64,000 nucleotides of DNA, from contig NZ_CP022221.1 in assembly GCF_004114935.1 (NCBI RefSeq), positions 7,833,001 to 7,897,000 on the forward strand, in the 5' to 3' direction. A program made the translations under genes and the position numbers. This DNA is from Bradyrhizobium zhanjiangense. Its GTDB lineage: Bacteria; Pseudomonadota; Alphaproteobacteria; Rhizobiales; Xanthobacteraceae. This document shows, piece after piece, positions 27,242-36,380 of this stretch. Position 1 is the stretch's first letter, and each line of letters starts with the position of its first letter. Below the pieces are notes generated by a model. The model was not told where the DNA came from. It saw only the letters and a program-made list of their open reading frames with translations, and made no database searches.

Positions 27242-28009
27242 CTAACCTCCCGCGCGGCGGCGCGCCTCGGCGGCCGCGGCCTGCGTGGTCTCGGCATCGG
27301 TGCCGAGATAGACCTCGATCACCCGCGGGTCTCCGGCAACCGCGCTGGGCAGTCCCTCCGAGATCTTCTCGCCGTGATCGAGCACCATGACGCGATCGAC
27401 GACGCGCATCAGCACGCCCATGATGTGCTCGACCCAGATGATGGTGATACCGAGCTCGTCGCGGATGTTGCGCAGCATGTCGGCGGCCTGATCCATCTCG
27501 GCCTCGTCGAGGCCGCCGAGGCTTTCGTCGGCGAGCAACAGCTTCGGCGCGGTGGCGAGCGCCTTCGCAAGCTCGAGCTTCTTCAAGCCGGCAGCGCCGA
27601 GGCCATCGACACTGGCATGGCGATCGGTCGGCAGGCCGACCATCGCCAGCGACCGCTCGGCCGCTTCCTCGGCCTTGACGCGACTGTGGCGTCCCTGGCC
27701 GTAGAAGCCGGCCAGCGCGACATTCTCGAAGATGGTCAGGCGGCGGAAGGGTCGCGGAATCTGGAAGGTGCGGCCGATGCCGCGGTTGATGATCCGGTGC
27801 GGTGCAAGGCCTGCGATCTCATGCCCGGCGAACAGGATCGATCCGGAGCTCGGCACCAGCGTGCCGGAGAGCATGTTGAAGATCGTGCTCTTGCCGGAAC
27901 CGTTGGGTCCGATCAGGCCGAGGATCTCGCCCTGGTCGACCCTGAACGAGACGTTGTTGACGGCCGTGAAGCCGCCAAACCGCTTCACCAGCCCGCTGAC
28001 TTCCAACAC
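27242..28009 (-). CDS. livG: Branched-chain amino-acid-type ABC ATPase, LivG
   Basis: A 255-aa ATPase with Walker A GPNGSGKST and the LivG-specific insertion FRRLTIFENVALAGFYG. The signature region is degenerate (GLGAAGLKKLELAKALA in place of LSGGQ-like). Walker B reads LLLADESLGGLDEAEM, and the switch segment WVEHIMG fits the LivG pattern. Asp-Glu-Ser instead of Asp-Glu-Pro in Walker B is a mild variation. It is preceded by the binding-protein gene (15-bp gap) and followed by livF (3-bp gap). Confidence 0.92.
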   Translation of the reverse strand: MLEVSGLVKRFGGFTAVNNVSFRVDQGEILGLIGPNGSGKSTIFNMLSGTLVPSSGSILFAGHEIAGLAPHRIINRGIGRTFQIPRPFRRLTIFENVALAGFYGQGRHSRVKAEEAAERSLAMVGLPTDRHASVDGLGAAGLKKLELAKALATAPKLLLADESLGGLDEAEMDQAADMLRNIRDELGITIIWVEHIMGVLMRVVDRVMVLDHGEKISEGLPSAVAGDPRVIEVYLGTDAETTQAAAAEARRRAGG

Positions 28010-28024
28010 CGAAGCACTCCGCCG

Positions 28025-29347
28025 CTACTGGTTGCTGTAGGTGGTGCCTTTCGGCAGCGGCAGCACCGCCTCGCGCTGCGCCTGGCTCTTGGGCCACACC
28101 ACAGAGGACTTGTCGTCGATGTACTGGATCACGACGGGAAAGGAGCGTTCGTTCTGCCCGGCCATCGGCGTGCCCTCACCGTAGAACTTCACGCCGAAGC
28201 CGAGCATGGTTCCGCCCTCGGGAATGTCGGTGTCGAGCGCCGCCTTGCGCAGCGCGTCGGGATCGACACCGCCATACTTCTTGATCGCGCGCGGCAGCAC
28301 GTCGCTCATGAATAAATACGTGTTGGACGCGCCGATGCCGACATGGGCCGAGCGGATCGCGACTCCGGGCTTGATCCTGTCGAACTCCTCGCCGACCATC
28401 TTGATCACGGGCGGCAGCTTCGGATCCATGGTCTTCTGGTTGGCGAGCCAGATCGAGATCGGGTCGGCGTTGAAGATGTAGGCGGCGTCTGCGCCCATGC
28501 CTTCCTTCAGCTTCTCGTAGACGCCGTAGCCGGCGCCATGTCCCATCAGCGCGCCGAACTTCAATCCCTGCTCGCGGGCCTGGCGCAGCAACAGCGTGAT
28601 GTCGGGGTTGTAGCCGGTGTGGAAGATGACGTCGGGCTTGGCGCGCTTCAGCTTGGTCACCAGCGCGGAGAGATCAGGCGCGGTTGCCGAGTAACCTTCC
28701 TTCAGCACGACATTGAAGCCGGCCTTCTTCGCACCGGCCTCATTGCCCTTGGAGACGTCGACGCCATAGGCGCCGTCCTCGTGGATGATGGCGACGCGCA
28801 GGTCCTTCGGCTCCTTGCCGAACTTCTCCTTGGCGTTCTGCGCGATGAAATCCATCGTCATCATGCCGAACTGGTCACCGCTCGCTTGCGGGCGGAACAC
28901 GTATTTGTAGCCCTTCTCGTTGAACACGGCCGACGAGATGCAGGTCGTGATCCACATGAATTTCTTGAGCTGCTCGACACGGGCCGCGACCGGCACGCAT
29001 TGCGCCGAGGAGAAGAAGCCGAGCACCATGTCGACCTTCTCCTGCTCGAGCAGGCGGACGGATTCGTTGATGGCGATGTCAGGCTTGCTTTGCGCGTCGG
29101 CGTAGACGGCCTCGATCTTGTAACCCTCGACACCGGTCTTGGCGAAATGATCGAGGATGATCTTTGCGCCGACGTAGTTCAGCTCGGACCCGCCGCCGGC
29201 GAGGGGTCCGGTCAAATCAAAGACGACGCCGATCTTGATCTTTTTCTCTAAGGCTTGATCTTGGGCCTGGGCGGACACCGCCAAGCCGGTCGCTGCAATC
29301 GCGACCAACAGCCCACGTATCAAACGGGCAGCCATGCGCAGGCGCAT
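28025..29347 (-). CDS. LivK-like periplasmic substrate-binding protein
   Basis: A 440-aa exported type I periplasmic binding protein (signal peptide ending SAQAQ, about 1-28). The receptor starts KIKIGVVFDLTGPLAGGG and has VDMVLGFFSSAQCVPVAARVEQLKKFMW, a Leu/Ile/Val-receptor-like hinge, and PDVIFHTGYNPDITLLLRQAREQGLKF. The ATG at 29347 follows GGGAGG; a TTG just upstream is also in frame. It is the first gene of the liv operon and sets ligand choice. Its greater length (over 400 residues) places it with the atypical LivK-like receptors for varied ligands. Confidence 0.92.
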   Translation of the reverse strand: MRLRMAARLIRGLLVAIAATGLAVSAQAQDQALEKKIKIGVVFDLTGPLAGGGSELNYVGAKIILDHFAKTGVEGYKIEAVYADAQSKPDIAINESVRLLEQEKVDMVLGFFSSAQCVPVAARVEQLKKFMWITTCISSAVFNEKGYKYVFRPQASGDQFGMMTMDFIAQNAKEKFGKEPKDLRVAIIHEDGAYGVDVSKGNEAGAKKAGFNVVLKEGYSATAPDLSALVTKLKRAKPDVIFHTGYNPDITLLLRQAREQGLKFGALMGHGAGYGVYEKLKEGMGADAAYIFNADPISIWLANQKTMDPKLPPVIKMVGEEFDRIKPGVAIRSAHVGIGASNTYLFMSDVLPRAIKKYGGVDPDALRKAALDTDIPEGGTMLGFGVKFYGEGTPMAGQNERSFPVVIQYIDDKSSVVWPKSQAQREAVLPLPKGTTYSNQ

Positions 29348-29442
29348 CAAAACCTCCCTGGACGATTGTGCATCGCATTCTTGTTGATCTTGCTTTTTCG
29401 CCCATCACATGGGGTGAGCGAAGCGATGTCAAGCCTCGCGCG

Positions 29443-30147
29443 TCAGCGAGAGGCGAACTGCTGCGCAATAAAGGCCGTGACAAATCGCGGCATGGTCGGC
29501 GTGAGATCATCCATCCCGCGCACGAGATGAATGGCCGACAGTTCGGGCTCGACCTCGCGCGCCAGATTGGCTTCGATCCGGGAGCGGGCCACCTCGCCCG
29601 GCATATCCAGGTTGAGGACCTGAATCATCGCAATCGCACGGCCCGAGACCACGCAGTGCCAGTCTGCCTCCGCGGCATAGTCGGCCACGGTGAGGCCGGT
29701 CTCCTCCGCGATCTCGCGGACGACGCTGCCGGGGATGTCGAGGGTACCAGCCCTGATGTCGTCGAGGTCGGGCGTTCCCGACGGGAAATAGACCCGGCCG
29801 GCATTGGCGGTGTGCTGCGCCATTTCGCCCATCACGAAGGCGCCGTCGGAGGTACGCAGCGCGCCCATGCCAAAGCCGTTGAACACGGCCGGATCAGGAA
29901 AGCCCCAGTCGCGCCAGGCGAGGAAGCTGGCGAAATCGGTCTCGAAATAAGTCGCGGCGAGATGGCCGTCCGTGAACACGGCATCGCGCCCGAGCAGGAC
30001 GCGGCCGTTCCAGATCTTCGGCCGCTCGCGCTGCATCTCGGCGAAATGCGCCGCAATCTCGGCGCGGCGCTCCTCCGCGAACGGCCACACGATCGGCCGC
30101 ACCGCAAGATCAAGCGTCGCAACGCGATGAATGACCGGTGACGTCAT
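29443..30147 (-). CDS. Nudix-like hydrolase with degenerate box
   Basis: A 234-aa cytoplasmic protein. A Nudix-like box is visible as AGTLDIPGSVVREIAEETGLTV, which keeps the REx2EE metal-binding core. The upstream Gly-x5-Glu part is irregular. The N-terminal half contains IWNGRVLLGRDAVFTDGHLAATYFETDF. The arrangement fits Nudix proteins that cleave nucleoside-diphosphate-linked compounds, but neither substrate nor activity is certain. It starts 29 bp after the binding-protein gene at 30177-31202, on the same strand. Confidence 0.75.
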   Translation of the reverse strand: MTSPVIHRVATLDLAVRPIVWPFAEERRAEIAAHFAEMQRERPKIWNGRVLLGRDAVFTDGHLAATYFETDFASFLAWRDWGFPDPAVFNGFGMGALRTSDGAFVMGEMAQHTANAGRVYFPSGTPDLDDIRAGTLDIPGSVVREIAEETGLTVADYAAEADWHCVVSGRAIAMIQVLNLDMPGEVARSRIEANLAREVEPELSAIHLVRGMDDLTPTMPRFVTAFIAQQFASR

Positions 30148-30176
30148 GACGCCTGACTACTTCGCCTTCGCGTCAG

Positions 30177-31202
30177 CTATTTGGCATTCCCCGTCGTCTT
30201 CTTGGCCTGATCGACGAATTTGTTGGTGAAGGTCTTGCTGACGTCGATCTTGGCGTTCGCTACCTCGGGCGAACCGACGCTGAACACCGCAAGCACGGCG
30301 TCGGCGCCCTTCGGGTCCATCTTGCCGGTTTCGGAGAACATCGGGATCGTGTTCTTCAGCGCGGCGAGATAGAGGTCCCTATTCTTGCCGACCGCTTCAT
30401 CCGGCATCTTCGCCATGATCTCCTCGGGCGAGTGCGAGTGGATCCAGGTCAGCGTCGCCAGGATCGCATTGGTGAGCGCCTGCGTTTCCTTCTCGTGACC
30501 GTTGACCCAGGCCGCCGTCGAGTACAGCGCGCCGCCCGGATATTCGCCGCCGAACGTCTCGAGCGTGTCCTTCTGGGTGCGGGTGTCCGAAAGGATGCGC
30601 AGATCCTTGTGGCTGCCCTGGAGCACGGTGACGGAAGGATCGAGCATCACGGCCGCGTCGATCTGGCCCTGCTCCATGGCGGCGACCGCGGTGGCGCCGA
30701 GGCCGACGCCGATCACGGCGGCACTGGTGGGATCGAGCCCGTTCTTCTTGAGCATATATTTGAGGAAGAAGTCGGTGGAGGAGCCGGGGGCACTCACGCC
30801 GACCTTCTTGCCGGCAAGGTCCTTCACCGACTTGATGTCGTTGGTCCGAGAAGGCGCGACCACCAGCACGAGGCCGGGATAGCGGTCATAGACCACGAAG
30901 GCCTGAAGCTCCTGCTTCTTGGCAGCGAGATTGACGCAATGATCGAAATAGCCGGAAACGACGTCGGCACTGCCGCCGAGCACGGCCTTCAGCGCGTCAG
31001 AGCCGCCCTTGAGGTCGACCAGCTCGACATTGACGCCGGCCTTCTCGTACTCGCCGAGCTGCTTGGCCAGCACGGTGGGGAGATAGCACAGGCAAGAGCC
31101 GCCGCCGACCGCGATGGTGACCTTGCTTTGCGCCGCGGCAAGCGAGGTGGTGAGCGTCAGCGCGAGCAGCGCGCCGGCGAGCCTGGCAATCGTGTTCTTC
31201 AT
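30177..31202 (-). CDS. NMT1/SsuA-type ABC substrate-binding protein
   Basis: A 341-aa exported binding protein (MKNTIARLAGALLALTLTTSLAAAQ signal peptide). The type II fold begins KVTIAVGGGSCLCYLPTVLAKQLGEYEKAGVNVELVD; GVSAPGSSTDFFLKYMLKKNGLDP and VGLGATAVAAMEQGQIDAAVMLDPS are typical of nitrate, sulfonate, taurine and pyrimidine-precursor receptors. The adjacent cysteines (SCLCY) at the ligand lip are unusual. The matching ATPase and permease lie at 31964-33570 on the same strand, separated by an opposite-strand cupin gene. The ligand is not identifiable. Confidence 0.9.
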   Translation of the reverse strand: MKNTIARLAGALLALTLTTSLAAAQSKVTIAVGGGSCLCYLPTVLAKQLGEYEKAGVNVELVDLKGGSDALKAVLGGSADVVSGYFDHCVNLAAKKQELQAFVVYDRYPGLVLVVAPSRTNDIKSVKDLAGKKVGVSAPGSSTDFFLKYMLKKNGLDPTSAAVIGVGLGATAVAAMEQGQIDAAVMLDPSVTVLQGSHKDLRILSDTRTQKDTLETFGGEYPGGALYSTAAWVNGHEKETQALTNAILATLTWIHSHSPEEIMAKMPDEAVGKNRDLYLAALKNTIPMFSETGKMDPKGADAVLAVFSVGSPEVANAKIDVSKTFTNKFVDQAKKTTGNAK

Positions 31203-31340
31203 TGGTTTCCTCCGTTCGGCCGGCGGCACCATAGAGCAGCGGGGCTGGCTTGAGAAGCACCGCCTATGTGGGCTGGCCATCGGCCTTTCGGCGCAATAGC
31301 ATGCCCAAACAAGAACAATTCCTGATGGGGAGGATCATCC

Positions 31341-31790
31341 ATGAATCGCCTTGCTGCCGGGCTGTCGATCGCCGCCGCCTTTGCCGCCGGATGCGGCGCC
31401 ACCCATCTGCTCCGGCCGGCGCTCGCCGCTGAAAACATCACCGCGCAGATCATCCATACCGGCGAGATGGAAGGCGACGCGCTCGGGTCCGCCAACGCCG
31501 TCGGCTACCGTTCCAAGATGTTCGCGAGCGCGGACGGTGCCACCATCTCGATCCAGGTCGGCAACGTCCCCAAGCATCTGCATCCCAACACCAATGAGAT
31601 CCAGTACATCCTGGACGGCACGGGGACGATCTGGCTCGGCGACAAGGAGGTGACGGTGAAGCCCGGAGACCTCGTGATCATCCCGAAGGGGACGCCGCAT
31701 GGCGGCACCAAGCCGATCAGTGGCCAGGTCAAGGCGATCGCGATCAAGACGCCGCCGCAGGCGCCCGACGACACCAAGCTGCTGGATTGA
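31341..31790 (+). CDS. Exported single-domain cupin
   Basis: A 149-aa protein with a signal peptide (about 1-29, cleaved near ALAAE) and one cupin barrel. The metal-site residues are in PKHLHPNTNEIQYILDG (two His and a Glu) with the last His in IPKGTPHGGT. Cupins of this size may be metal enzymes or small-ligand binding proteins; substrate is unknown. It lies on the opposite strand inside an ABC transporter locus, divergent from the binding-protein gene (138 bp between starts). This suggests a periplasmic accessory role, which is inference only. Confidence 0.85.
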   Translation: MNRLAAGLSIAAAFAAGCGATHLLRPALAAENITAQIIHTGEMEGDALGSANAVGYRSKMFASADGATISIQVGNVPKHLHPNTNEIQYILDGTGTIWLGDKEVTVKPGDLVIIPKGTPHGGTKPISGQVKAIAIKTPPQAPDDTKLLD

Positions 31791-31800
31791 TGACGGTGGG

Positions 31801-31921
31801 CTCCCTCTCCCGCTTGCGGGAGAGGGCTGGGGAGAGGGTGTCTCCACACGCGAGAACCCCCGAGAGGAAAGAGCCCTCACCCGCCGCTACGCGCCGACCT
31901 CTCCCGCAAGCGGGAGAGGTG
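31801..31921. repeat. Palindromic repeat, CCCTCTCCCGCTTGCGGGAG type
   Basis: Inverted copies CTCTCCCGCTTGCGGGAGAG and CTCTCCCGCAAGCGGGAGAG flank the core GGGTGTCTCC…AGAGCCCTCACCC. It is the same family as 583-705 and 4790-4926, and separates the convergent cupin and permease genes. Confidence 0.85.
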
Positions 31922-31963
31922 AACTCCTGCAGCGGCGCGCACCAAACCAAATGAATTTGCGCC

Positions 31964-32752
31964 CTAGCCCCGCCCATCCGACGCAGTTGGCCGCCACACC
32001 AACAGACGGCGCTCCACCAGCGTCACGCCGAAGTCGATCAGGATGACGAAGGCCGACAGCACGAACATGCCGGCGAACACGCCGGCGACGTCGAAGATGC
32101 CTTCGGCCTGCTGAATGAGATAACCGAGCCCAGCCGCCGATCCCAGATATTCGCCGACGACCGCACCGACCACGGCGAAGCCGACCGAGGTGTGCAGCGA
32201 GGAGAACATCCAGGACAGCGCCGAGGGCCAATAGACGTGCTGCATCAGCTGCCGCTCACTCATGCCGAGCATGCGGCCGTTGTCGAGCACGGTGCGGCTG
32301 ACTTCCTTCACGCCCTGATAGACGTTGAAGAACACGATGAAGAACACCAGCGTCACGCCGAGCGCGACCTTGGACCAGATGCCAAGGCCGAGCCACAGCG
32401 CGAAGATCGGCGCCAGCACAACGCGCGGCAGCGCGTTAACCATCTTGACGTAAGGGTCGAACACGGCTGCGACCAGGGGCTGGCGCGCAAACCAGAAGCC
32501 GACCAGCACGCCGCCGAGCGATCCGATCACGAACGCCAGGATCGATTCCGCGAGCGTGATGGCGAGATGCTTCCAGATCACGCCGGATGCGAACCACTTC
32601 ACGATCTGGCTGAACACGTCGAATGGGTTGGAGAAGAAGAACGGCGGCAGCAGGATCTTGCCGAATACGGGGACGGTCGACAGCACTTGCCACAGCACAA
32701 TGCAGACGACCGCGACCAGGACTTGCAGCGCAAGCAGCGTCGGGCGCGACAT
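31964..32752 (-). CDS. ABC permease, SsuC/TauC type
   Basis: A 262-aa inner-membrane permease with about six helices. The cytoplasmic EAA-like loop GVKEVSRTVLDNGRMLGMSERQLMQHVYWPSALSWMFSSLHTSVGFAVVGAVVGE is characteristic of the nitrate/sulfonate/taurine group (BPD_transp_1). It overlaps the upstream ATPase by one TGATG junction, so the pair is translationally coupled. It should act with the binding protein at 30177-31202. Confidence 0.92.
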   Translation of the reverse strand: MSRPTLLALQVLVAVVCIVLWQVLSTVPVFGKILLPPFFFSNPFDVFSQIVKWFASGVIWKHLAITLAESILAFVIGSLGGVLVGFWFARQPLVAAVFDPYVKMVNALPRVVLAPIFALWLGLGIWSKVALGVTLVFFIVFFNVYQGVKEVSRTVLDNGRMLGMSERQLMQHVYWPSALSWMFSSLHTSVGFAVVGAVVGEYLGSAAGLGYLIQQAEGIFDVAGVFAGMFVLSAFVILIDFGVTLVERRLLVWRPTASDGRG

Positions 32753-33570
32753 CAGACCGTCTCCTTCGCGTGAGTGGACTGCTCGTAACCCTTCATCACC
32801 TCGTCCTTCAGCACGCTCCAGATCTCGCGATGCAGTGAGTGAAACTCTTTGTCGAGCCGCACCTCAAAAATATCGCGCGGGCGCGGCAAGCCGACGCGCC
32901 AGTCGCCGATGATGCGCGAGGATGGCCCTGCCGACATGATCACGACGCGGTCGGCGAGCGCGATCGCCTCTTCGAGGTCGTGGGTGACGAACAGCACCGC
33001 CTTGCGGTCGGCATTCCAGAGGTCGAGCAGCAGATTGCCCATGACCTGCCGCGTCTGCGCATCGAGCGGCCCGAACGGCTCGTCCATCAGCAGGATCTTT
33101 GGGTCGCGGATCAGCACCTGTGCCAGCGCCACGCGCTTGCGCTGGCCGCCGGAGAGCATGTGCGGATAGCGGTTCGCGAAGGCGCCGAGGCCGACGGAGG
33201 TCAGCCATTGCTGCGCCCGCGGCAACGCTTCGGAACGCGGCGTGCCCTTGATCTCGAGCCCGATGGCGACATTGTCGAGCGCGGTCTTCCACGGGAACAG
33301 CGCGTCGGCCTGGAACAGGTAGCCGGCATCCCGGTTCAGCCCCGCGAGCGGCTGGTCGAATATCCTGACGCTGCCGGCCGCGGGCTTGAGCAGCCCGGCG
33401 GCAACGTTGAGCAGCGTGGATTTCCCGCAGCCGGTCGGGCCGACAATGGCGACGAACTCGCCCTGCGCCACCGCGAGATGGGCTTTCTCAACCGCCGTAT
33501 AGACCCGGCCGTCCCCGAGGCGGAACGCGACCTTGGCATCTTCCAGCGCCACCGCCGTGGGCGTCGTCAT
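32752..33570 (-). CDS. ABC ATPase, SsuB/TauB type
   Basis: A 272-aa ATPase with Walker A GPTGCGKST, Q-loop GYLFQADALFPWKTALDNV, the signature LSGGQRKRVALAQVL, Walker B ILLMDEPFGPLD and switch VTHDLEEAIALADRV. This set is typical of nitrate/sulfonate/taurine importers. The start MTTPTAVALED was selected over an upstream frame that reads from the intergenic region. It is the first gene of the split transporter operon. Confidence 0.93.
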   Translation of the reverse strand: MTTPTAVALEDAKVAFRLGDGRVYTAVEKAHLAVAQGEFVAIVGPTGCGKSTLLNVAAGLLKPAAGSVRIFDQPLAGLNRDAGYLFQADALFPWKTALDNVAIGLEIKGTPRSEALPRAQQWLTSVGLGAFANRYPHMLSGGQRKRVALAQVLIRDPKILLMDEPFGPLDAQTRQVMGNLLLDLWNADRKAVLFVTHDLEEAIALADRVVIMSAGPSSRIIGDWRVGLPRPRDIFEVRLDKEFHSLHREIWSVLKDEVMKGYEQSTHAKETV

Positions 33571-33666
33571 GTGCTTCCTCCAAACCTGGACCGATGCCTT
33601 AGCCGCTCGCGCAGCCAAGTTCAATCAAGGCGCCAAGCGTGCTACGCATGGGGTGCCGGGGCGCTC

Positions 33667-33830
33667 TTACCCTCCCCTGGAGGGGGAGGGTCGCTGGGCA
33701 TGTAGCGAAGCGAAATGCACAGCGGGGTGGGGTGACGGTCTTTCCACGTCCAACACTACCTGTGTTGAGAGATCACCCCACCCCGCCCGCGCTTCGCGCG
33801 AGCGACCCTCCCCCTCCAGGGGAGGGTAAG
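33667..33830. repeat. Palindromic repeat, TTACCCTCCCCTGGAGGGGG type
   Basis: The arms TTACCCTCCCCTGGAGGGGG and CCCCCTCCAGGGGAGGGTAA are perfect inverted copies (the same arm reversed), each itself a hairpin. The interior CGAAGCGAAATGCACAGCGGGGTGGGG and CCCCACCCCGCCCGCGCTTCG pair less perfectly. It fills the divergent region between two ABC loci, 20 bp before the next gene. Confidence 0.85.
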
Positions 33831-33849
33831 GAAGAATGAGCCGCGTCGG

Positions 33850-34632
33850 ATGTCTCCCAAGCCAGCAATCAGCTATGCGCATGTCACCAAGAGCTTCGGC
33901 CCGCTCAAGGCCGTCGACGATGTATCGCTCGACATCGCCGAAGGCGAATTTGTGGCCGTCGTCGGCGGCTCGGGCTCCGGCAAGACCACCCTGCTGCGGC
34001 TCGCCAACCGGCTGATCGAGGCGGATGGCGGCACGATCACGGTCGAGGGCGAGGACGTGCAAAACGTCGATCCGGTCGCGCTGCGGCGGCGGATCGGCTA
34101 CGTGTTCCAGGCCGGCGGGCTGTTTCCGCATTTGAGCGTTGCGGACAATATCGGGATCACGCCAAGACTGCAGGGCGTGTCGGCTACGGATATCGCCGCA
34201 CGTGTCGACGAACTGCTGGAGCTCGTGCAGCTCGATCGTGCCGCGCATCGCGACCGGCTGCCGGAAGCGCTCTCGGGCGGCCAACGCCAGCGCGTCGGCG
34301 TGGCGCGGGCGCTCGCGGCAAAGCCCCGCATCATGCTGATGGACGAGCCGTTCGGCGCGCTCGATCCCCTCACCCGCGATGCGCTCGGCGAGGATTTTCG
34401 CGACCTGCACCGCAAGCTCGGCCTGACCACCGTGATGATCACGCATGACATGACGGAGGCGATTTTGCTGGCCGACCGCATCGCCGTGATGCGCGCTGGA
34501 ACGCTGCTGGCCCAGGGCACGCCGGCAGAGCTGTCGAAGAGCGGCGACGCCTATGTGCTGGAGCTGTTGCGCACGCCCCGGCGCCAAGTCGAGCGATTGA
34601 ACGCGCTGTTGCCGCAGGGCGGTGGGGCATGA
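33850..34632 (+). CDS. ABC ATPase of an osmoprotectant/ergothioneine-type importer
   Basis: A 260-aa ATPase with Walker A GGSGSGKTT, YVFQAGGLFPHLSVADNI, signature LSGGQRQRVGVARAL, Walker B IMLMDEPFGALDPLTRDAL and switch ITHDMTEAILLADR. FGALDPLTR is typical of OpuA/OpuC/OsmV-type ATPases. No C-terminal CBS domains are present, unlike ProV or OpuAA. The last four bases overlap the start of the fused permease-receptor gene. Confidence 0.92.
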   Translation: MSPKPAISYAHVTKSFGPLKAVDDVSLDIAEGEFVAVVGGSGSGKTTLLRLANRLIEADGGTITVEGEDVQNVDPVALRRRIGYVFQAGGLFPHLSVADNIGITPRLQGVSATDIAARVDELLELVQLDRAAHRDRLPEALSGGQRQRVGVARALAAKPRIMLMDEPFGALDPLTRDALGEDFRDLHRKLGLTTVMITHDMTEAILLADRIAVMRAGTLLAQGTPAELSKSGDAYVLELLRTPRRQVERLNALLPQGGGA

Positions 34633-36185
34633 GCTTCTTCACCGACCCGCGCTGGGGCGAGGCGCTGTCGCATTTGCCCGACTATCTCGGCAACCATGTG
34701 CGGGTGAGCCTTGCCGCGCTCGCGCTCGGTCTCGCCGTCAGCCTGCCACTGGCCATCCTGACGCGCAATCGCCCGGCGCCGCGCGGCATGCTGCTCGCGT
34801 TCGCCAGCATCGTGCAGACCGTGCCTGGGCTGGCGCTGCTTGCGCTGTTCTATCCGTTGCTGCTGCTGGCGGCTTCCGTCACGCTCGCCTGGTTCGGCGT
34901 TTCCTTCTCCGCTTTCGGCTTCCTCCCGGCGATGCTGGCGCTCGCGCTCTATTCGATGTTGCCGGTGCTGCGCAATGACATCACCGGTCTCAACGGCATC
35001 GATCCGGCGCTGCTCGAAGCGGCCAAGGGTGTCGGAATGACCGCACGACAGTCGCTTCTCATGGTCGAACTCCCGCTGGCGCTGCCGGTGATGATGGCGG
35101 GCATCCGCACCGCCGCGGTGTGGGTGATCGGCACGGCGACGCTGTCGACGCCGATCGGGCAGACCAGCCTCGGCAATTACATTTTCGCCGGGCTTCAGAC
35201 CCAGAACTGGGTGTTCGTGCTGTTCGGCTGCCTGGCCTCGGCCCTGCTCGCGCTTGCGGTCGATGAGTTGCTCGGCCTGATTGAGACAGGCCTGCGCCAA
35301 CGCAGGCGCCTACGCGCCGGACTCGGCGCGATCGGGATCGCCGCACTTGTCGCTGCCACGCTGGTGCCGACGCTGGGACGCTCGTCGCAGAGCTATGTGG
35401 TCGGCGCCAAAACCTTCGCCGAGCAATATGTGCTCTCGGCGCTGCTCAGGGACCGCCTCCAGGCGGCCGGGCTTTCCGCCACCGCGCGATCCGGCCTCGG
35501 CTCCAGCGTGATCTTCGAGGCACTGAAGGCCGGGGACATCGATCTCTATGTCGACTATTCCGGTACGCTCTGGGCCAACCAGTTGCATCGCACCGACATC
35601 AAGCCGCGCGCGGAGCTGCTTGCAGAGCTGAAGACAGCCCTCGCGAAAGAGAACATCACCTTGCTCGGCGAGCTCGGATTCGAGAATGCCTATGCGTTGG
35701 TGATGCCGAGAAGGCGCGCCGAGGCGCTAGGCATCCGCAGCATCGCCGATCTCGCCGCGCACACATCGACGATGTCGATCGCCGGCGACTACGAGTTCTT
35801 CTCGCGCCCCGAATGGGCCGCGCTGCAAAAGGCCTACGGCCTTTCCTTCCGCGCCCAACGCCAGATGCAGCCGGACTTCATGTATGCCACGGTCGCCAGC
35901 GGCGAGGTCGACGTGATCGCCGGCTACACCAGCGACGGCCTGATCGCGAAATACGATCTCGTTGCGCTCAACGATCCCAGGCATGCGATCCCGCCCTACG
36001 ACGCGATCCTGTTGCTCGCACCGAAGCGAGCCGGTGACGAGCGGCTACAGGCGGCATTCAAGCCGCTGCTCGGCAAGATCGACATCGCGACCATGCGCGA
36101 AGCCAATTTGCGCGCCAGCGGCAACGATGCGAATTCATCACCCGATGCGGTGGCGAAGTGGCTGTGGGGAAAAATTAATCCGTAG
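34629..36185 (+). CDS. Fused ABC permease and substrate-binding protein (OpuC/EgtU-like)
   Basis: A 518-aa protein. Residues about 1-245 form a six-helix permease with the coupling loop GIDPALLEAAKGVGMTARQSLLMVELPLALPVMMAGIRTAAVWVIGTATL. Residues about 255-518 are a type II binding domain starting SYVVGAKTFAEQYVLSALL, with GDIDLYVDYSGTLW, FMYATVASGEVDVIAGYTSDGLIAKYDL and LLLAP. Such permease-receptor fusions occur in glycine-betaine/choline/carnitine importers and in the ergothioneine importer EgtU. I cannot assign the ligand without the aromatic-cage residues. Confidence 0.92.
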   Translation: MSFFTDPRWGEALSHLPDYLGNHVRVSLAALALGLAVSLPLAILTRNRPAPRGMLLAFASIVQTVPGLALLALFYPLLLLAASVTLAWFGVSFSAFGFLPAMLALALYSMLPVLRNDITGLNGIDPALLEAAKGVGMTARQSLLMVELPLALPVMMAGIRTAAVWVIGTATLSTPIGQTSLGNYIFAGLQTQNWVFVLFGCLASALLALAVDELLGLIETGLRQRRRLRAGLGAIGIAALVAATLVPTLGRSSQSYVVGAKTFAEQYVLSALLRDRLQAAGLSATARSGLGSSVIFEALKAGDIDLYVDYSGTLWANQLHRTDIKPRAELLAELKTALAKENITLLGELGFENAYALVMPRRRAEALGIRSIADLAAHTSTMSIAGDYEFFSRPEWAALQKAYGLSFRAQRQMQPDFMYATVASGEVDVIAGYTSDGLIAKYDLVALNDPRHAIPPYDAILLLAPKRAGDERLQAAFKPLLGKIDIATMREANLRASGNDANSSPDAVAKWLWGKINP

Positions 36186-36198
36186 GCACGCAGACGAC

Positions 36199-36346
36199 CC
36201 GTCATCCTGAGGCGCGAGCCGTGCGCTGCAAAGCAGCGCGCGGGGAGCCTCGAAGGATGAGCGGCCCCGATGCAGCCGGGCCGTCGCCCTTCGAGGCTCA
36301 CCCAGCGGCGCCTTTGCGCCGCAGGGCTCGCACCTCAGGGTGACGG
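36199..36346. repeat. Palindromic repeat, CCGTCATCCTGAGG type
   Basis: The outer arms CCGTCATCCTGAGGCGCGAGCC and GGGCTCGCACCTCAGGGTGACGG are inverted. Inner arms GAGCCTCGAAGGATGAG and CCCTTCGAGGCTCACC are also inverted. It is a relative of 21966-22100, placed between convergent genes. Confidence 0.85.
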
Positions 36347-36380
36347 TCAATGAGTAGCGCTTGGGGGTACAGCAAGACAG

